A stretch of 36,389 nucleotides of DNA, taken from Stenotrophomonas maltophilia (GTDB taxonomy: Bacteria; Pseudomonadota; Gammaproteobacteria; Xanthomonadales; Xanthomonadaceae). The notes below the pieces were generated by a model. It was not told where the DNA came from. It ran no database searches and saw nothing but the letters and a program-made list of their open reading frames with translations. Location of the stretch: NCBI GenBank assembly GCA_002435595.1, contig DJBL01000002.1, positions 1-36,389 of the forward strand, read 5' to 3'. The stretch's first letter is position 1. The number at the start of each line of letters is the position of its first letter. This document shows positions 1 through 7,358 of the stretch, in pieces. Position numbers and translations under genes: made by a program.

Positions 1-1018
1 CAAGCCGACCCAGCCGGCCCCGGCCGCTGCGGCGCCCTCGGCCGGCGCCCCGACCAGCCCGCCGGTCCAGTTCAACGCCGACAGCGTGCTGCCGCAGAAG
101 GTCCCCTATGCCTCCCCGGCGGTGCGCGTGTTCGCCCGCGAGCTGGGCGTGGACCTCAACCAGCTCAGCGGCACCGAGAAGGGCGGCCGCATCACCAAGG
201 GCGACGTGCAGAAGTTCGTCAAGGCCGCACTGACCGGTGGCGTTGCCGCCGGCGGTGGCAGCGTGGCCGCCGGTGGTGGCCTGAACCTGCTGCCGTGGCC
301 GAAGGTGGACTTCAGCAAGTTCGGTGAGGTCGAGGTCCAGCCGCTGTCGCGGATCAAGAAGATCTCCGGTGCCAACCTGGCCCGCAACTGGGCCATGATC
401 CCGCACGTCACCCAGTTCGAGCAGGCCGACATCACCGAGCTGGAAGCCCTGCGCGTGGCCCTCAACAAGGAAAACGAGAAGGCCGGCATCAAGCTGACCA
501 TGCTCGCCTTCCTGGTCAAGGCCAGCGCCGCGGCGCTGAAGAAGTTCCCCGAGTTCAACGCCTCGCTCGATGCCAGCGGCGAAAACCTCACCCTGAAGAA
601 GTACTTCAACATCGGCTTCGCCGCCGACACCCCCAGCGGGCTGGTCGTGCCGGTGATCCGCGACGTGGACAAGAAGGGCGTGGTGCAGATCGCGCAGGAA
701 TCGGGTGAGCTGGCCAAGAAGGCCCGCGACGGCAAGCTCGGCCCGGCCGACATGAGCGGCGGCTGCTTCTCGATCAGCTCGCTGGGCGGCATCGGTGGCA
801 CCGCGTTCACCCCGATCGTCAACGCCCCGGAAGTGGCCATCCTGGGCGTGTCCAAGTCCTCGATCCAGCCGGTCTGGAACGGCAAGGAATTCGCGCCGAA
901 GCTGATGCTGCCGCTGTCGCTGAGCTATGACCACCGCGTCATCGACGGCGCGCTGGCGGCCCGCTTCACCACCTACCTGTCCCAGGTGCTGGCCGACATG
1001 CGGCGCGTGCTCCTGTGA
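1..1018 (+). CDS. aceF: Pyruvate dehydrogenase E2, dihydrolipoamide acetyltransferase (3' part)
   Basis: The gene enters from the left edge; the reading frame is open from base 2, so the true start and the lipoyl domain(s) lie outside. In order I see an Ala/Pro-rich linker (bases 2-85), a peripheral-subunit-binding domain (VPYASPAVRVFAREL through GGRITKGDVQKF, about bases 107-225), a Gly/Ala linker, and the catalytic acyltransferase domain ending with the DHRVIDG active-site motif (His and Asp) near base 930. E2 transfers the acetyl group from lipoamide to CoA in the cytoplasmic PDH core. The codon at 86 (GTG) is internal, not a start. The stop overlaps the start of the next gene by four bases, and lpdA follows, so this is a PDH operon. 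The domain order with lpdA next door makes PDH E2 far more likely than the 2-oxoglutarate or branched-chain enzyme. Confidence 0.95.
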   Translation, partial: KPTQPAPAAAAPSAGAPTSPPVQFNADSVLPQKVPYASPAVRVFARELGVDLNQLSGTEKGGRITKGDVQKFVKAALTGGVAAGGGSVAAGGGLNLLPWPKVDFSKFGEVEVQPLSRIKKISGANLARNWAMIPHVTQFEQADITELEALRVALNKENEKAGIKLTMLAFLVKASAAALKKFPEFNASLDASGENLTLKKYFNIGFAADTPSGLVVPVIRDVDKKGVVQIAQESGELAKKARDGKLGPADMSGGCFSISSLGGIGGTAFTPIVNAPEVAILGVSKSSIQPVWNGKEFAPKLMLPLSLSYDHRVIDGALAARFTTYLSQVLADMRRVLL

Positions 1019-1662
1019 GGCATGGCCTGGCATTGGCCCTGATGCTGGCGGTGCTGCCGGCGTCGCAGGCGGTCGCGGCGGAATGCGCGTCCGGCCTGGG
1101 ACGCGGCTGGCCACCGGCGGTGGGCAACTACGGCCAGGCGGTGGAAACCCTGTTCGAGGGCAAGGCGCAGCCGGCGCTGTCGCTGGTGACCCTGCCCAAG
1201 AGCGGGGTCGAGACCGGCGTGGCACTGCTGCCCGGCACCCAGGAACAGGAATGGACGCTGCGCTACAGCCGCGCCGACAAGCGGGTCTACAACTGGAACA
1301 ACAGCTCCCGGGCCGGTGGCCTGGAGCTGCGCGTGGACCAGACCCCGGACCAGTACCAGGTCAGCATCCCGGCCGCGCTGGCGCAGCGCCTACTGCGCAG
1401 CTGGCAGGCCGCGCTGGATGCGGCGGTGCCGGCCGAACGCAAGGCGACCGTGCTCGAGGGTGAGGTGCTGTCCTTCCAGGTGGACGGCCAGCGCTTCAGC
1501 GGCCCGCGCCCGGACTGCGGTGCCGGCAAGCTGATGATGAAACAGGTGGCGCTGCTGATCGAAGCCAGCGACACCAAGGAAAAGAAGCTCGACCGTCGCT
1601 GGCAGGATCTGGACGAGTCGCTCGACGAACTGCAGCAACTGCTCGCCGGCAAGGCCGGCTGA
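1015..1662 (+). CDS. Small exported protein of unknown function between aceF and lpdA
   Basis: Encodes 215 residues. The GTG start overlaps the aceF stop (GTGA), so translation is probably coupled; no clear Shine-Dalgarno is visible. Residues 1-22 form a signal peptide (basic start, hydrophobic core, end VAA), which predicts export to the periplasm. The mature part has two cysteines (C24 and C168) that could form a disulfide, and a charged, probably helical C-terminus (KEKKLDRRWQDLDESLDELQQLL). I recognise no enzymatic motif. Its place inside a PDH operon is odd for a periplasmic protein. Codon use matches the neighbours, so it is a real gene, but its role is unknown. Confidence 0.8.
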   Translation: MRHGLALALMLAVLPASQAVAAECASGLGRGWPPAVGNYGQAVETLFEGKAQPALSLVTLPKSGVETGVALLPGTQEQEWTLRYSRADKRVYNWNNSSRAGGLELRVDQTPDQYQVSIPAALAQRLLRSWQAALDAAVPAERKATVLEGEVLSFQVDGQRFSGPRPDCGAGKLMMKQVALLIEASDTKEKKLDRRWQDLDESLDELQQLLAGKAG

Positions 1663-1679
1663 GTACCAGGAGAACAACA

Positions 1680-3491
1680 ATGGCCGCAATTGAAATCAAG
1701 GTTCCCGACATCGGCGATTACAGCGGTGTGCCGGTGATCGAACTGCTGGTTGCCGTGGGCGACACGGTGAAGAAGGACCAGGGGCTGGTCACGCTGGAGT
1801 CGGACAAGGCGACGCTGGAAGTGCCGTCCTCGGCCGCTGGCGTGGTCAAGGAAATCAAGGTCAAGCTCGGCGACAACCTCTCCGAAGGCGACGTGGTGCT
1901 GGTGCTGGAAGCCGAAGGCGAGGACGCTGCCCCGGCCGCCCCGGCCAAGGCCGAGGCCCCGAAGGCCGAGGCCCCGGCCAGCAAGCCGCCGGTGACCCCC
2001 TCGCACCGTGCCCCGGCCGAACCGGCCGCGCCGCAGCCGGCGCTGTCCTCGGGCAAGCCGGCCGACATCGAATGCAAGATGGTGGTGCTGGGCGCCGGTC
2101 CGGGCGGTTACACCGCCGCGTTCCGCTCGGCCGACCTGGGCGTGGACACCGTGCTGATCGAGCGTTACGCCAGCCTCGGCGGCGTCTGCCTCAACGTGGG
2201 CTGCATTCCGTCCAAGGCGCTGCTGCACGCGGCGGCGGTCATCGATGAAGTGGCCCACGCCGGCGATTTCGGCGTGGAGTTCGGCGCGCCGACCATCACC
2301 CTGGACAAGCTGCGCGGCTACAAGGAAAAGGTGGTCACCCAGCTGACCAAGGGCCTGGCCGGCATGGCCAAGCAGCGCAAGGTGCGCACGGTGCAGGGCC
2401 TGGCTACGTTCGTCTCGGCCAACGAGCTGGAAATCACCGGCGACGACGGCAAGACCCAGCTGCTGCGCTTTGAGCAGTGCATCATCGCCGCCGGTTCGCA
2501 GGCGGTGAAGCTGCCCAACTTCCCGTGGGACGACAAGCGCGTGATGGACTCCACCGATGCACTGGAGCTGGCCGACGTGCCGGGTTCGCTGCTGGTGGTG
2601 GGCGGCGGCATCATCGGCCTGGAAATGGCCACCGTGTACGCGGCCCTGGGCAGCAAGGTGACCGTGGTCGAGTTCATGGACCAGCTGATGCCGGGCGCCG
2701 ACAAGGACCTGGTCAAGCCGCTGGCCGACCGCCTGAAGAAGCAGGGCATCGAGGTGCACCTGAAGACCAAGGCTTCCGGCGTCAGCGCCGAGGCCAAGGG
2801 CATCACCGTCACCTTCGAGGCGGCCACTGAAGGTCAGGCGCCTGCGCTGGCGCAGGGCACCTTCGACCGCGTGCTGGTGGCCGTGGGCCGCTCGCCGAAC
2901 GGCAACAAGATCGGTGCCGAGAAGGCCGGCGTGCAGGTCACCGAGCGGGGCTTCATTCCGGTAGACCGGCAGATGCGCACCAACGTGCCGCACATCTTCG
3001 CCATCGGCGACATCGTGGGCAACCCGATGCTGGCCCACAAGGCCACGCACGAAGGCAAGCTGGCCGCCGAAGTGGCCTCCGGCGAAAAGAAGGAGTGGGT
3101 GGCACGGGTGATTCCGTCGGTGGCCTACACCAACCCGGAAATCGCCTGGGTGGGCGTGACCGAAACCGAGGCCAAGGCCAAGGGCTTGAAGGTCGGCGTG
3201 GCCAAGTTCCCGTGGGCGGCCAGTGGCCGTGCCATCGGCATCGGTCGCACCGAGGGCTTCACCAAGCTGATCTTCGATGAAGAAACCCACCGCATCATCG
3301 GCGGCGCCATCGTCGGCGTGCATGCCGGCGACCTGCTGGCCGAGATCGGGCTGGCCATCGAAATGGGCGCCGAAGCCGAAGACATCGGCCACACCATCCA
3401 CGCCCACCCGACGCTCAGCGAATCGGTGGCGATGGCGGCGGAAATCTACGACGGCACCATCACCGATCTGTACATGCCGAAGAAAAAGTAA
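1680..3491 (+). CDS. lpdA: Dihydrolipoamide dehydrogenase (E3) with N-terminal lipoyl domain
   Basis: Encodes 603 residues, about 130 longer than a plain E3. Residues 1-80 are a biotinyl/lipoyl domain with the lipoylation motif ESDKA (Lys43), then an Ala/Pro/Lys linker (about 82-128), then the flavoprotein: FAD-binding GAGPGG (about 138), redox disulfide CLNVGC (Cys170/Cys175), NAD-binding GGGIIG (about 310), second FAD motif near FAIGDIVG, and the interface domain with HPTLSE, whose His576 and Glu581 match the catalytic base pair of the family. E3 reoxidises dihydrolipoamide of E2 with NAD. The ATG is preceded by AGGAG at a good distance. The lipoyl-E3 arrangement is known in several proteobacteria. 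An intrinsic terminator follows at 3522. Confidence 0.97.
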   Translation: MAAIEIKVPDIGDYSGVPVIELLVAVGDTVKKDQGLVTLESDKATLEVPSSAAGVVKEIKVKLGDNLSEGDVVLVLEAEGEDAAPAAPAKAEAPKAEAPASKPPVTPSHRAPAEPAAPQPALSSGKPADIECKMVVLGAGPGGYTAAFRSADLGVDTVLIERYASLGGVCLNVGCIPSKALLHAAAVIDEVAHAGDFGVEFGAPTITLDKLRGYKEKVVTQLTKGLAGMAKQRKVRTVQGLATFVSANELEITGDDGKTQLLRFEQCIIAAGSQAVKLPNFPWDDKRVMDSTDALELADVPGSLLVVGGGIIGLEMATVYAALGSKVTVVEFMDQLMPGADKDLVKPLADRLKKQGIEVHLKTKASGVSAEAKGITVTFEAATEGQAPALAQGTFDRVLVAVGRSPNGNKIGAEKAGVQVTERGFIPVDRQMRTNVPHIFAIGDIVGNPMLAHKATHEGKLAAEVASGEKKEWVARVIPSVAYTNPEIAWVGVTETEAKAKGLKVGVAKFPWAASGRAIGIGRTEGFTKLIFDEETHRIIGGAIVGVHAGDLLAEIGLAIEMGAEAEDIGHTIHAHPTLSESVAMAAEIYDGTITDLYMPKKK

Positions 3492-3521
3492 GTCGGCCGC
3501 AAGGCCATGACACGCATCAAC

Positions 3522-3549
3522 AAAAAACCCGGCGGACGCCGGGTTTTTT
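3522..3549 (+). terminator. Intrinsic terminator after lpdA
   Basis: The stem CCCGGC (3528-3533) pairs with GCCGGG (3538-3543) across the four-base loop GGAC. It is flanked by six A upstream and six T downstream (3544-3549), so it is well formed on the plus strand and would also work on the minus strand. It lies 30 bases after the lpdA stop and closes the PDH operon. Confidence 0.9.
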
Positions 3550-3791
3550 GTGTGCGTTGGTCAAGGCGCGCCAGCCAAGACAGCGGTCACGGCACGTCAG
3601 GTCAGCGCGGCGGCTCCGGCAGCCCTCGTTGCCCCCCCAGCCGCATCCCGATGATCCCACCAGAGGGTACGGGCTGCCCGGTACCCTCCGGCGACAGCCG
3701 CAAGGCGCCAGGCTGTTGCCTTCGCCGTCGCAGTTGCCTCCGCCTTCGCCTTCGCATTCGCTCCCAGCCGTTCAAACCACCAGGAAAAACC
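3550..3791. other. Gene-free spacer with one inverted repeat and a TTCGCC-rich tract
   Basis: The interval between the lpdA terminator and the terminator of the minus-strand gene holds no convincing gene; the short open frames here look like random frames in GC-rich DNA. An 8-bp perfect inverted repeat, GAGGGTAC (3663-3670) and GTACCCTC (3681-3688), encloses a smaller GGG/CCC stem. From about 3717 to 3762 there is a degenerate tract built from GCCTTC/TTCGC hexamers. No T-run follows the inverted repeat, so I do not call it a terminator. Confidence 0.5.
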
Positions 3792-3829
3792 AAAAAAAAC
3801 GCGACAACAGGTCACCCTGCTGCCGCGTT
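3792..3829 (-). terminator. Intrinsic terminator of the outer-membrane protein gene
   Basis: Read on the minus strand, a 14-bp stem (3816-3829 with 3798-3811, two G-U wobbles) closes on the GNRA-type loop GTGA and runs into eight T (3799-3792). It lies 23 bases after the stop codon at 3853, so the gene is transcribed separately from the convergent PDH operon. Confidence 0.92.
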
Positions 3830-3852
3830 CGGAGAGAGACGGTTGAACCGAC

Positions 3853-4671
3853 TTAGAAGACGAAGCTCACACCGGCCACCGGGCCCTTGAACTCCTGCTT
3901 CAGCCCGATCGTGCCATCGCTGCCGCTCTGGTCCACGTCCAGCTTGAACCAGTCGTAGCCGGCGAACAGACCGAAGTTCTTGGTCAGGCGGTAATCCACG
4001 ATCGCATTGGCGCGGGTCAGGTCGCCGTCGTAATCATCGAAGTTGCCCCACTTGGTGTTCAGGTACTGGCCCTGCACCGTGATCATCCACTTCTCCGACG
4101 GGTTGAAGCTCATCCGCGCGCCGACCACCGGTGCCACGCCATCGGCCTTCTCATCCAGGAAACGGCCCTGGTACAGATCGCCCACGTCCGCATAGGCCTT
4201 GGTGCTCACCTTCGCGTACTCGGCACCCAGCTGCAGGCCCAGATCGAACGTATCGGTGTCCACCACCGAGTAGTCGTACACCAGGCTGGCAACCTGGTAC
4301 TTCAGCTCGCCCTTGATGAAGCTGCCCGCCGGCACCGACACATCGCCGAAGCTCACGCCGTCATCCAGCGTCTCGCGGCGGTCCTTGTCGTACTTGAAGT
4401 AGTTGAACAGCAGGCGCTGGCGGTCGCTGATGCGGAACATGCCGTCGATACGCGGCTCCCATTCCTTGCCGCCCAGCTTGAAGTCCTCGGAGAAGCCCAC
4501 GTCCTGGCCAGCGACGGTGGTGTTGCCGCGGATCGTGTTGTCCGAATCGATGTTCATCGCGCCCAGGCGCAGCGCGAAGCGGTCATCGCCCTCGGCGGCA
4601 CTGGCGGTGTTGGCATGGGTCAGCGCGGCCATGGCCAGCGGCAGGGCGAGCAGGGGGAGCATCAGGCGCAT
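3853..4671 (-). CDS. Outer-membrane beta-barrel protein
   Basis: Encodes 272 residues. The frame is open further upstream to 5010, but the start at 4671 is chosen because AAGGA sits nine bases before that ATG and the residues after it form a signal peptide (MRLMLPLLALPLAMAALTHA, end ASAA). The mature protein is rich in alternating polar/hydrophobic strands with aromatic girdles (for example FNYFKYDKD, YQVASLVYDYSV, ITVQGQYLNTKWG, FGLFAGYDWFKLDV) and ends in phenylalanine, the usual signal for outer-membrane assembly. Strand count by eye is about 8-12. No porin or receptor subfamily is recognisable, so substrate and role are unknown. It stands alone, with its own terminator (3792-3829) and a dyad 57 bases upstream of the start codon. 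Confidence 0.85.
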   Translation of the reverse strand: MRLMLPLLALPLAMAALTHANTASAAEGDDRFALRLGAMNIDSDNTIRGNTTVAGQDVGFSEDFKLGGKEWEPRIDGMFRISDRQRLLFNYFKYDKDRRETLDDGVSFGDVSVPAGSFIKGELKYQVASLVYDYSVVDTDTFDLGLQLGAEYAKVSTKAYADVGDLYQGRFLDEKADGVAPVVGARMSFNPSEKWMITVQGQYLNTKWGNFDDYDGDLTRANAIVDYRLTKNFGLFAGYDWFKLDVDQSGSDGTIGLKQEFKGPVAGVSFVF

Positions 4672-4727
4672 CGGTGTGTGTCCTTGCAGTGGTTCATTGA
4701 TGTGCCGACACTCTGCCCAGCGTCGCG

Positions 4728-4753
4728 TCCACCATTCGTGAACGTATGGTGGA
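4728..4753. promoter_or_regulatory. 26-bp dyad upstream of the outer-membrane protein gene, possible operator
   Basis: TCCACCAT (4728-4735) and ATGGTGGA (4746-4753) are perfect inverted arms. The ten-base centre TCGTGAACGT adds a further CGT/ACG match, giving near two-fold symmetry over 26 bp. It lies 57 bases before the minus-strand start at 4671, where a repressor or activator dimer could act. There is no T-run, so it is not a terminator. The bound protein is unknown. Confidence 0.45.
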
Positions 4754-4878
4754 GGGTATGTGTACCGTTCATGCACCAGCATGCGCCGCCGATCACATCG
4801 CGTGTCCGTCCAGGGGCCTGGACCGCGTTGTGGGAGGGCGCCGTACCCCGGCCGTGCAGGGGGCTCCGGGAGGCCCCG

Positions 4879-4913
4879 AAAAAAGTGGCCCCGGAGAGAG
4901 CTCGGGGCCACTT
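4879..4913 (-). terminator. Orphan intrinsic terminator on the minus strand
   Basis: On the minus strand, AAGTGGCCCCG (4913-4903) pairs with CGGGGCCACTT (4893-4883) across a nine-base loop and runs into a T tract (4884-4879, the first two being part of the stem). It lies 208 bases upstream of the outer-membrane gene start and no protein gene precedes it on that strand. It therefore ends either a small RNA or a premature leader transcript of the outer-membrane gene. Confidence 0.7.
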
Positions 4914-5082
4914 GGGGGTGCAGACCTGCCTTCGGGGCGTCGACGAGGATCGAAAAGTGCAGGTCGATGGGTCTGACCTGACGCTGCGACCAAAGTTCAA
5001 TATGCTGCATCGCAACAGGCGGAGAGCCTGACAGGCCGGGATTGGCCCGCAGGCGGAACGCAAAATCTGTGGCGATGCAGCA
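4879..5082 (-). ncRNA. Candidate structured small RNA or leader RNA upstream of atpI (unrecognised family)
   Basis: Read on the minus strand, the element begins with an 11-bp arm (5082-5072, TGCTGCATCGC) that pairs perfectly with GCGATGCAGCA (5013-5003). This pair encloses two smaller stems (CGGG 5049-5046 with CCCG 5040-5037; CAGGC 5030-5026 with GCCTG 5020-5016), like a three-way junction. Downstream, GACCTGC (4965-4959) can pair either with CAGGTC before it (4980-4975) or with GCAGGTC after it (4929-4923). The intrinsic terminator at 4913-4879 closes the unit. I do not recognise a known RNA family and find no convincing minus-strand promoter. The structure is seen in the sequence; that it is transcribed is inference. 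Confidence 0.35.
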
Positions 5083-5114
5083 ACTTGCGGCCTTCCGGGA
5101 TGAACAGGGAGCGG

Positions 5115-5144
5115 TTGTCTCGCAAATTGTCCCGTTGCTATAAT
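5115..5144 (+). promoter_or_regulatory. Sigma-70 promoter of the ATP synthase operon
   Basis: A perfect -10 box TATAAT (5139-5144) lies 18 bp after a -35-like TTGTCT (5115-5120). Transcription should start near 5151, leaving a leader of about 47 bases before atpI. A partial direct repeat, TTGTCTCG (5115-5122) and TTGTCCCG (5127-5134), overlaps the -35 box and spacer and might be a regulator site. Confidence 0.8.
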
Positions 5145-5197
5145 TTGGCGGCTCGACGGGGCGCTAGCTTGCGACCTCGGCCTTTCTACTCAAGATC

Positions 5198-5581
5198 ATG
5201 CAGGACATACGTGTGCTGAACTCCGTTGATTCGGGTCGGCGACTGATGCTGCGCGCAGCGGTTTACCCGCTCGTGGCAGTGGCTGTCCTGACCCTGGCCT
5301 TCCTGCTGCTGGCAGGGCCGATGTACGCCCTGGGGGCGCTGGCATCGGGCGTGGCGGTCTCGGCCGGTGGTTGGGTTGCCGCGCGCATGGCCCTCAGTGG
5401 CGGTGTGCAGGCGGCCGGATCGGCGATGACCCGCCTGATCCTGGCAGTCGTGGCAAAGTGGGTGCTCGTTTTCGGCGTCCTGATGGTGGGGTTCCTGGTC
5501 TTCAAGCTGCCTGCATTGGCGCTGCTGGCCGGTATCGCCGTCGGGTTGATGTTCCAGGTCCTGGCTCTGGCCAGGCGCTGA
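5198..5581 (+). CDS. atpI: ATP synthase assembly protein I
   Basis: Encodes 127 residues with four hydrophobic segments (about 21-42, 44-64, 80-101 and 103-122), the layout of the AtpI family, which helps insert or assemble the c-ring and is not part of the final enzyme. It is the first gene of the atp operon, directly after the promoter. The ATG at 5198 is used; a GTG at 5212 is a possible alternative start, since neither has a strong Shine-Dalgarno. AtpI sequences are poorly conserved, so the call rests on length, membrane pattern and position 31 bases before atpB. Confidence 0.88.
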   Translation: MQDIRVLNSVDSGRRLMLRAAVYPLVAVAVLTLAFLLLAGPMYALGALASGVAVSAGGWVAARMALSGGVQAAGSAMTRLILAVVAKWVLVFGVLMVGFLVFKLPALALLAGIAVGLMFQVLALARR

Positions 5582-5612
5582 TCCAATTTATTTAACTCAA
5601 GGTTCCGGACAC

Positions 5613-6407
5613 ATGGCAGGCGAGGCGCTAACTCCCACCTCCTACATCCAACATCACCTGCACAACCTGACGTTCCATATGCAGGAAGGTGGTTTCTGGG
5701 CGATCCACGTCGACACCATCGTGACTTCGGTCCTGATGGGCCTGTTGATGGTGTTCGGCTTCTGGATGGCTACCCGCAAGGCGACCGCCGGCGTCCCGGG
5801 CAAGTGGCAGGCCTTCGTCGAGATCTGCCTGGAATTCGTCGACCGCCAGGCCAAGGACACCTATCACGGCACCAGCAAGCTGGTGACCCCGATCGCGATC
5901 ACGATCTTCTTCTGGATCCTGTTGATGAACCTCATCAAGATGATCCCGGCCGACTTCATCGCGATGCCGCTGGAAGCCCTCGGCGTGCCGTACTGGAAGC
6001 CGGTCCCCACCGCCGACGTCAATGCCACCCTGGGCATGTCGATCAGCGTGTTCTTCCTGATGCTGTTCTTCGCGCTGCGTGCCAAGGGCCTGGGTGGCTT
6101 CACCAAGGAATTCCTGACCGCACCGTTCGGCAAGTGGATGATGCCGTTCAACCTGATCCTCAACATCGTCGAGTGGCTCAGCAAGCCGATCTCGCTGGCG
6201 ATGCGACTGTTCGGCAACATGTTCGGCGGCGAAATCGTCTTCCTGCTGATCTGGGTGCTGGGCAGCGCGGGTATTGCCGGCGCCATCGCAGGCGGTGCAT
6301 TCGGCCTGGGCTGGATGCTGTTCCATCTGCTGGTGATTCCGCTGCAGGCCTTCATCTTCATGATGTTGTCCATCGTGTACCTGAGCCTGTCGGAAGACGC
6401 TCACTGA
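5613..6407 (+). CDS. atpB: ATP synthase F0 subunit a
   Basis: Encodes 264 residues of an integral inner-membrane protein that forms the two proton half-channels beside the c-ring. The family signature SLAMRLFGNMFGGE is present; its arginine (Arg198) is the essential residue facing the c-subunit carboxylate. The C-terminal helix pattern (LVIPLQAFIFMMLSIVYLSLSEDAH) is typical of proteobacterial subunit a. Length is normal. Spacing is 31 bases from atpI and 62 bases to atpE. Confidence 0.98.
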   Translation: MAGEALTPTSYIQHHLHNLTFHMQEGGFWAIHVDTIVTSVLMGLLMVFGFWMATRKATAGVPGKWQAFVEICLEFVDRQAKDTYHGTSKLVTPIAITIFFWILLMNLIKMIPADFIAMPLEALGVPYWKPVPTADVNATLGMSISVFFLMLFFALRAKGLGGFTKEFLTAPFGKWMMPFNLILNIVEWLSKPISLAMRLFGNMFGGEIVFLLIWVLGSAGIAGAIAGGAFGLGWMLFHLLVIPLQAFIFMMLSIVYLSLSEDAH

Positions 6408-6469
6408 GTTTCCGTTTCACCCTTCATCCGTTTCATTACCCTTAGCAACTTAAGTTCCTGGAGATAACC
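6408..6469 (+). promoter_or_regulatory. Pyrimidine- and AT-rich translation-initiation region of atpE
   Basis: The 62-base gap is much poorer in G than its surroundings. It holds an imperfect direct repeat (CCGTTTCACCCTT at 6412-6424, CCGTTTCATTACCCTT at 6428-6443), the ten-base palindrome AACTTAAGTT (6447-6456), and GGAG at 6460-6463 before the ATG at 6470. An unstructured U/A-rich stretch before the c-subunit Shine-Dalgarno is known to enhance translation in E. coli; the same role here is inferred. Confidence 0.5.
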
Positions 6470-6772
6470 ATGTACTTCGCCGTCCTGACCAACCTCGCCC
6501 AAGTCCAGAGCTCCACCGTCCTCGCCGTCGGCATCATGATCGGCCTGGCCGCGCTGGGTGCCGGTCTCGGTCTGGCCATCATGGCCGGTAAGTTCCTGGA
6601 ATCGGCTGCGCGCCAGCCGGAACTGATTCCGGTCCTGCAGGTCCGCATGTTCATCACCGCCGGCCTGATCGACGCCGCGTTCATCATCTCGGTCGCCGTC
6701 GGCCTGCTGCTGGCCTTCGCCAACCCGACCATCGCTGAATTCGTTGCCCGTCTGCCGGCCGTCGCAGGCTGA
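6470..6772 (+). CDS. atpE: ATP synthase F0 subunit c
   Basis: Encodes 100 residues, a two-helix hairpin. Helix 1 carries the glycine-rich packing motif (LAALGAGLGLAIMAG), the polar loop has the conserved RQP (48-50), and helix 2 carries the proton-binding carboxylate, Asp68, in LIDAAFII. An aspartate with no extra sodium-site residues evident suggests proton coupling. Several copies, about ten in related bacteria, form the rotor ring, so this gene needs higher expression than its neighbours. Upstream it has an unstructured start region and downstream two stable hairpins. Confidence 0.98.
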   Translation: MYFAVLTNLAQVQSSTVLAVGIMIGLAALGAGLGLAIMAGKFLESAARQPELIPVLQVRMFITAGLIDAAFIISVAVGLLLAFANPTIAEFVARLPAVAG

Positions 6773-6789
6773 TCCAGCGAAAGCGAAAC

Positions 6790-6852
6790 GATCAGGCGCC
6801 GCGTGCGCCTGATCGCGGATGAAGGAACGGCTGCGCCGCCGCGGGCGGCGCA
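6790..6852 (+). repeat. Two strong hairpins in the atpE-atpF gap
   Basis: The first is GATCAGGCGC (6790-6799) with GCGCCTGATC (6805-6814), a perfect 10-bp stem with a five-base loop. The second is TGCGCCGCC (6832-6840) with GGCGGCGCA (6844-6852), a perfect 9-bp stem with a three-base loop. Neither has a T-run. They may stabilise the upstream atpE mRNA against 3' exonucleases or partly dampen readthrough; the effect is inferred. Confidence 0.75.
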
Positions 6853-6884
6853 ACCACCCCATCACCCCAGATTGAGCGAACCCC

Positions 6885-7355
6885 ATGGAAATCGGTTTTA
6901 CCCTCGTTGCCCAGGCACTGGCGTTCGCCGGTCTGATCTGGATCATCGCGACCAAGATCTGGCCGCCGCTGATGAATGCCATCGAAGAGCGCCAGCAGAA
7001 GATCGCTGACGGCCTCGCCGCTGCCGACCGCAGCCAGAAGGATCTGGTCCAGGCGCAGGAAAAGGTCAACGAAGCACTGAAGGATGCACGCGGCAAGGCC
7101 AACGAGATCATCGACCAGGCCCACGCGCGCGCCAATCAGATCGTTGAAGCCGCCAAGAATGAAGCCATCGCCGAAGCGAACCGCCAGAAAGACCTGGCCC
7201 ACGCTGAAATCGAGGCTGCCGCCAACCGTGCCCGTGAAGACCTGCGCAAGCAGGTGTCCGCCCTGGCCGTGAGCGGTGCCGAAAAGCTGCTCAAGCGCGA
7301 AATCGACGCCAACGCCCACAAGGCGCTGCTCGACGAGCTGGCATCGGAGATCTGA
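6885..7355 (+). CDS. atpF: ATP synthase F0 subunit b
   Basis: Encodes 156 residues, the normal length. One N-terminal membrane helix (about 5-26, with the usual TKIWPPLMNAIEERQQKIADGL transition) is followed by a long charged, alanine-rich helix (30-150) that dimerises as the stator stalk and binds delta at its end. It follows atpE after 112 bases containing two hairpins and stops three bases before atpH, so atpF and atpH are probably translated together. No second b-like (b') gene is present, so a homodimer is expected. Confidence 0.97.
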   Translation: MEIGFTLVAQALAFAGLIWIIATKIWPPLMNAIEERQQKIADGLAAADRSQKDLVQAQEKVNEALKDARGKANEIIDQAHARANQIVEAAKNEAIAEANRQKDLAHAEIEAAANRAREDLRKQVSALAVSGAEKLLKREIDANAHKALLDELASEI

Positions 7356-7358
7356 TCG

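Noticed and set aside
3663..3688. Inverted repeat GAGGGTAC/GTACCCTC as a terminator.
   Set aside because: No T-run on either strand, and both flanking genes already have better terminators.
4672..5010. N-terminal extension of the outer-membrane protein frame up to 5010.
   Set aside because: It would place 113 residues before a clear signal peptide, and the ATG at 4671 has its own AAGGA; the extension also crosses the minus-strand terminator.
5003..5082. Known riboswitch, 6S RNA or SRP RNA as the identity of the structured element before atpI.
   Set aside because: The conserved core sequences of those classes are absent by eye; only a general stem architecture is seen.
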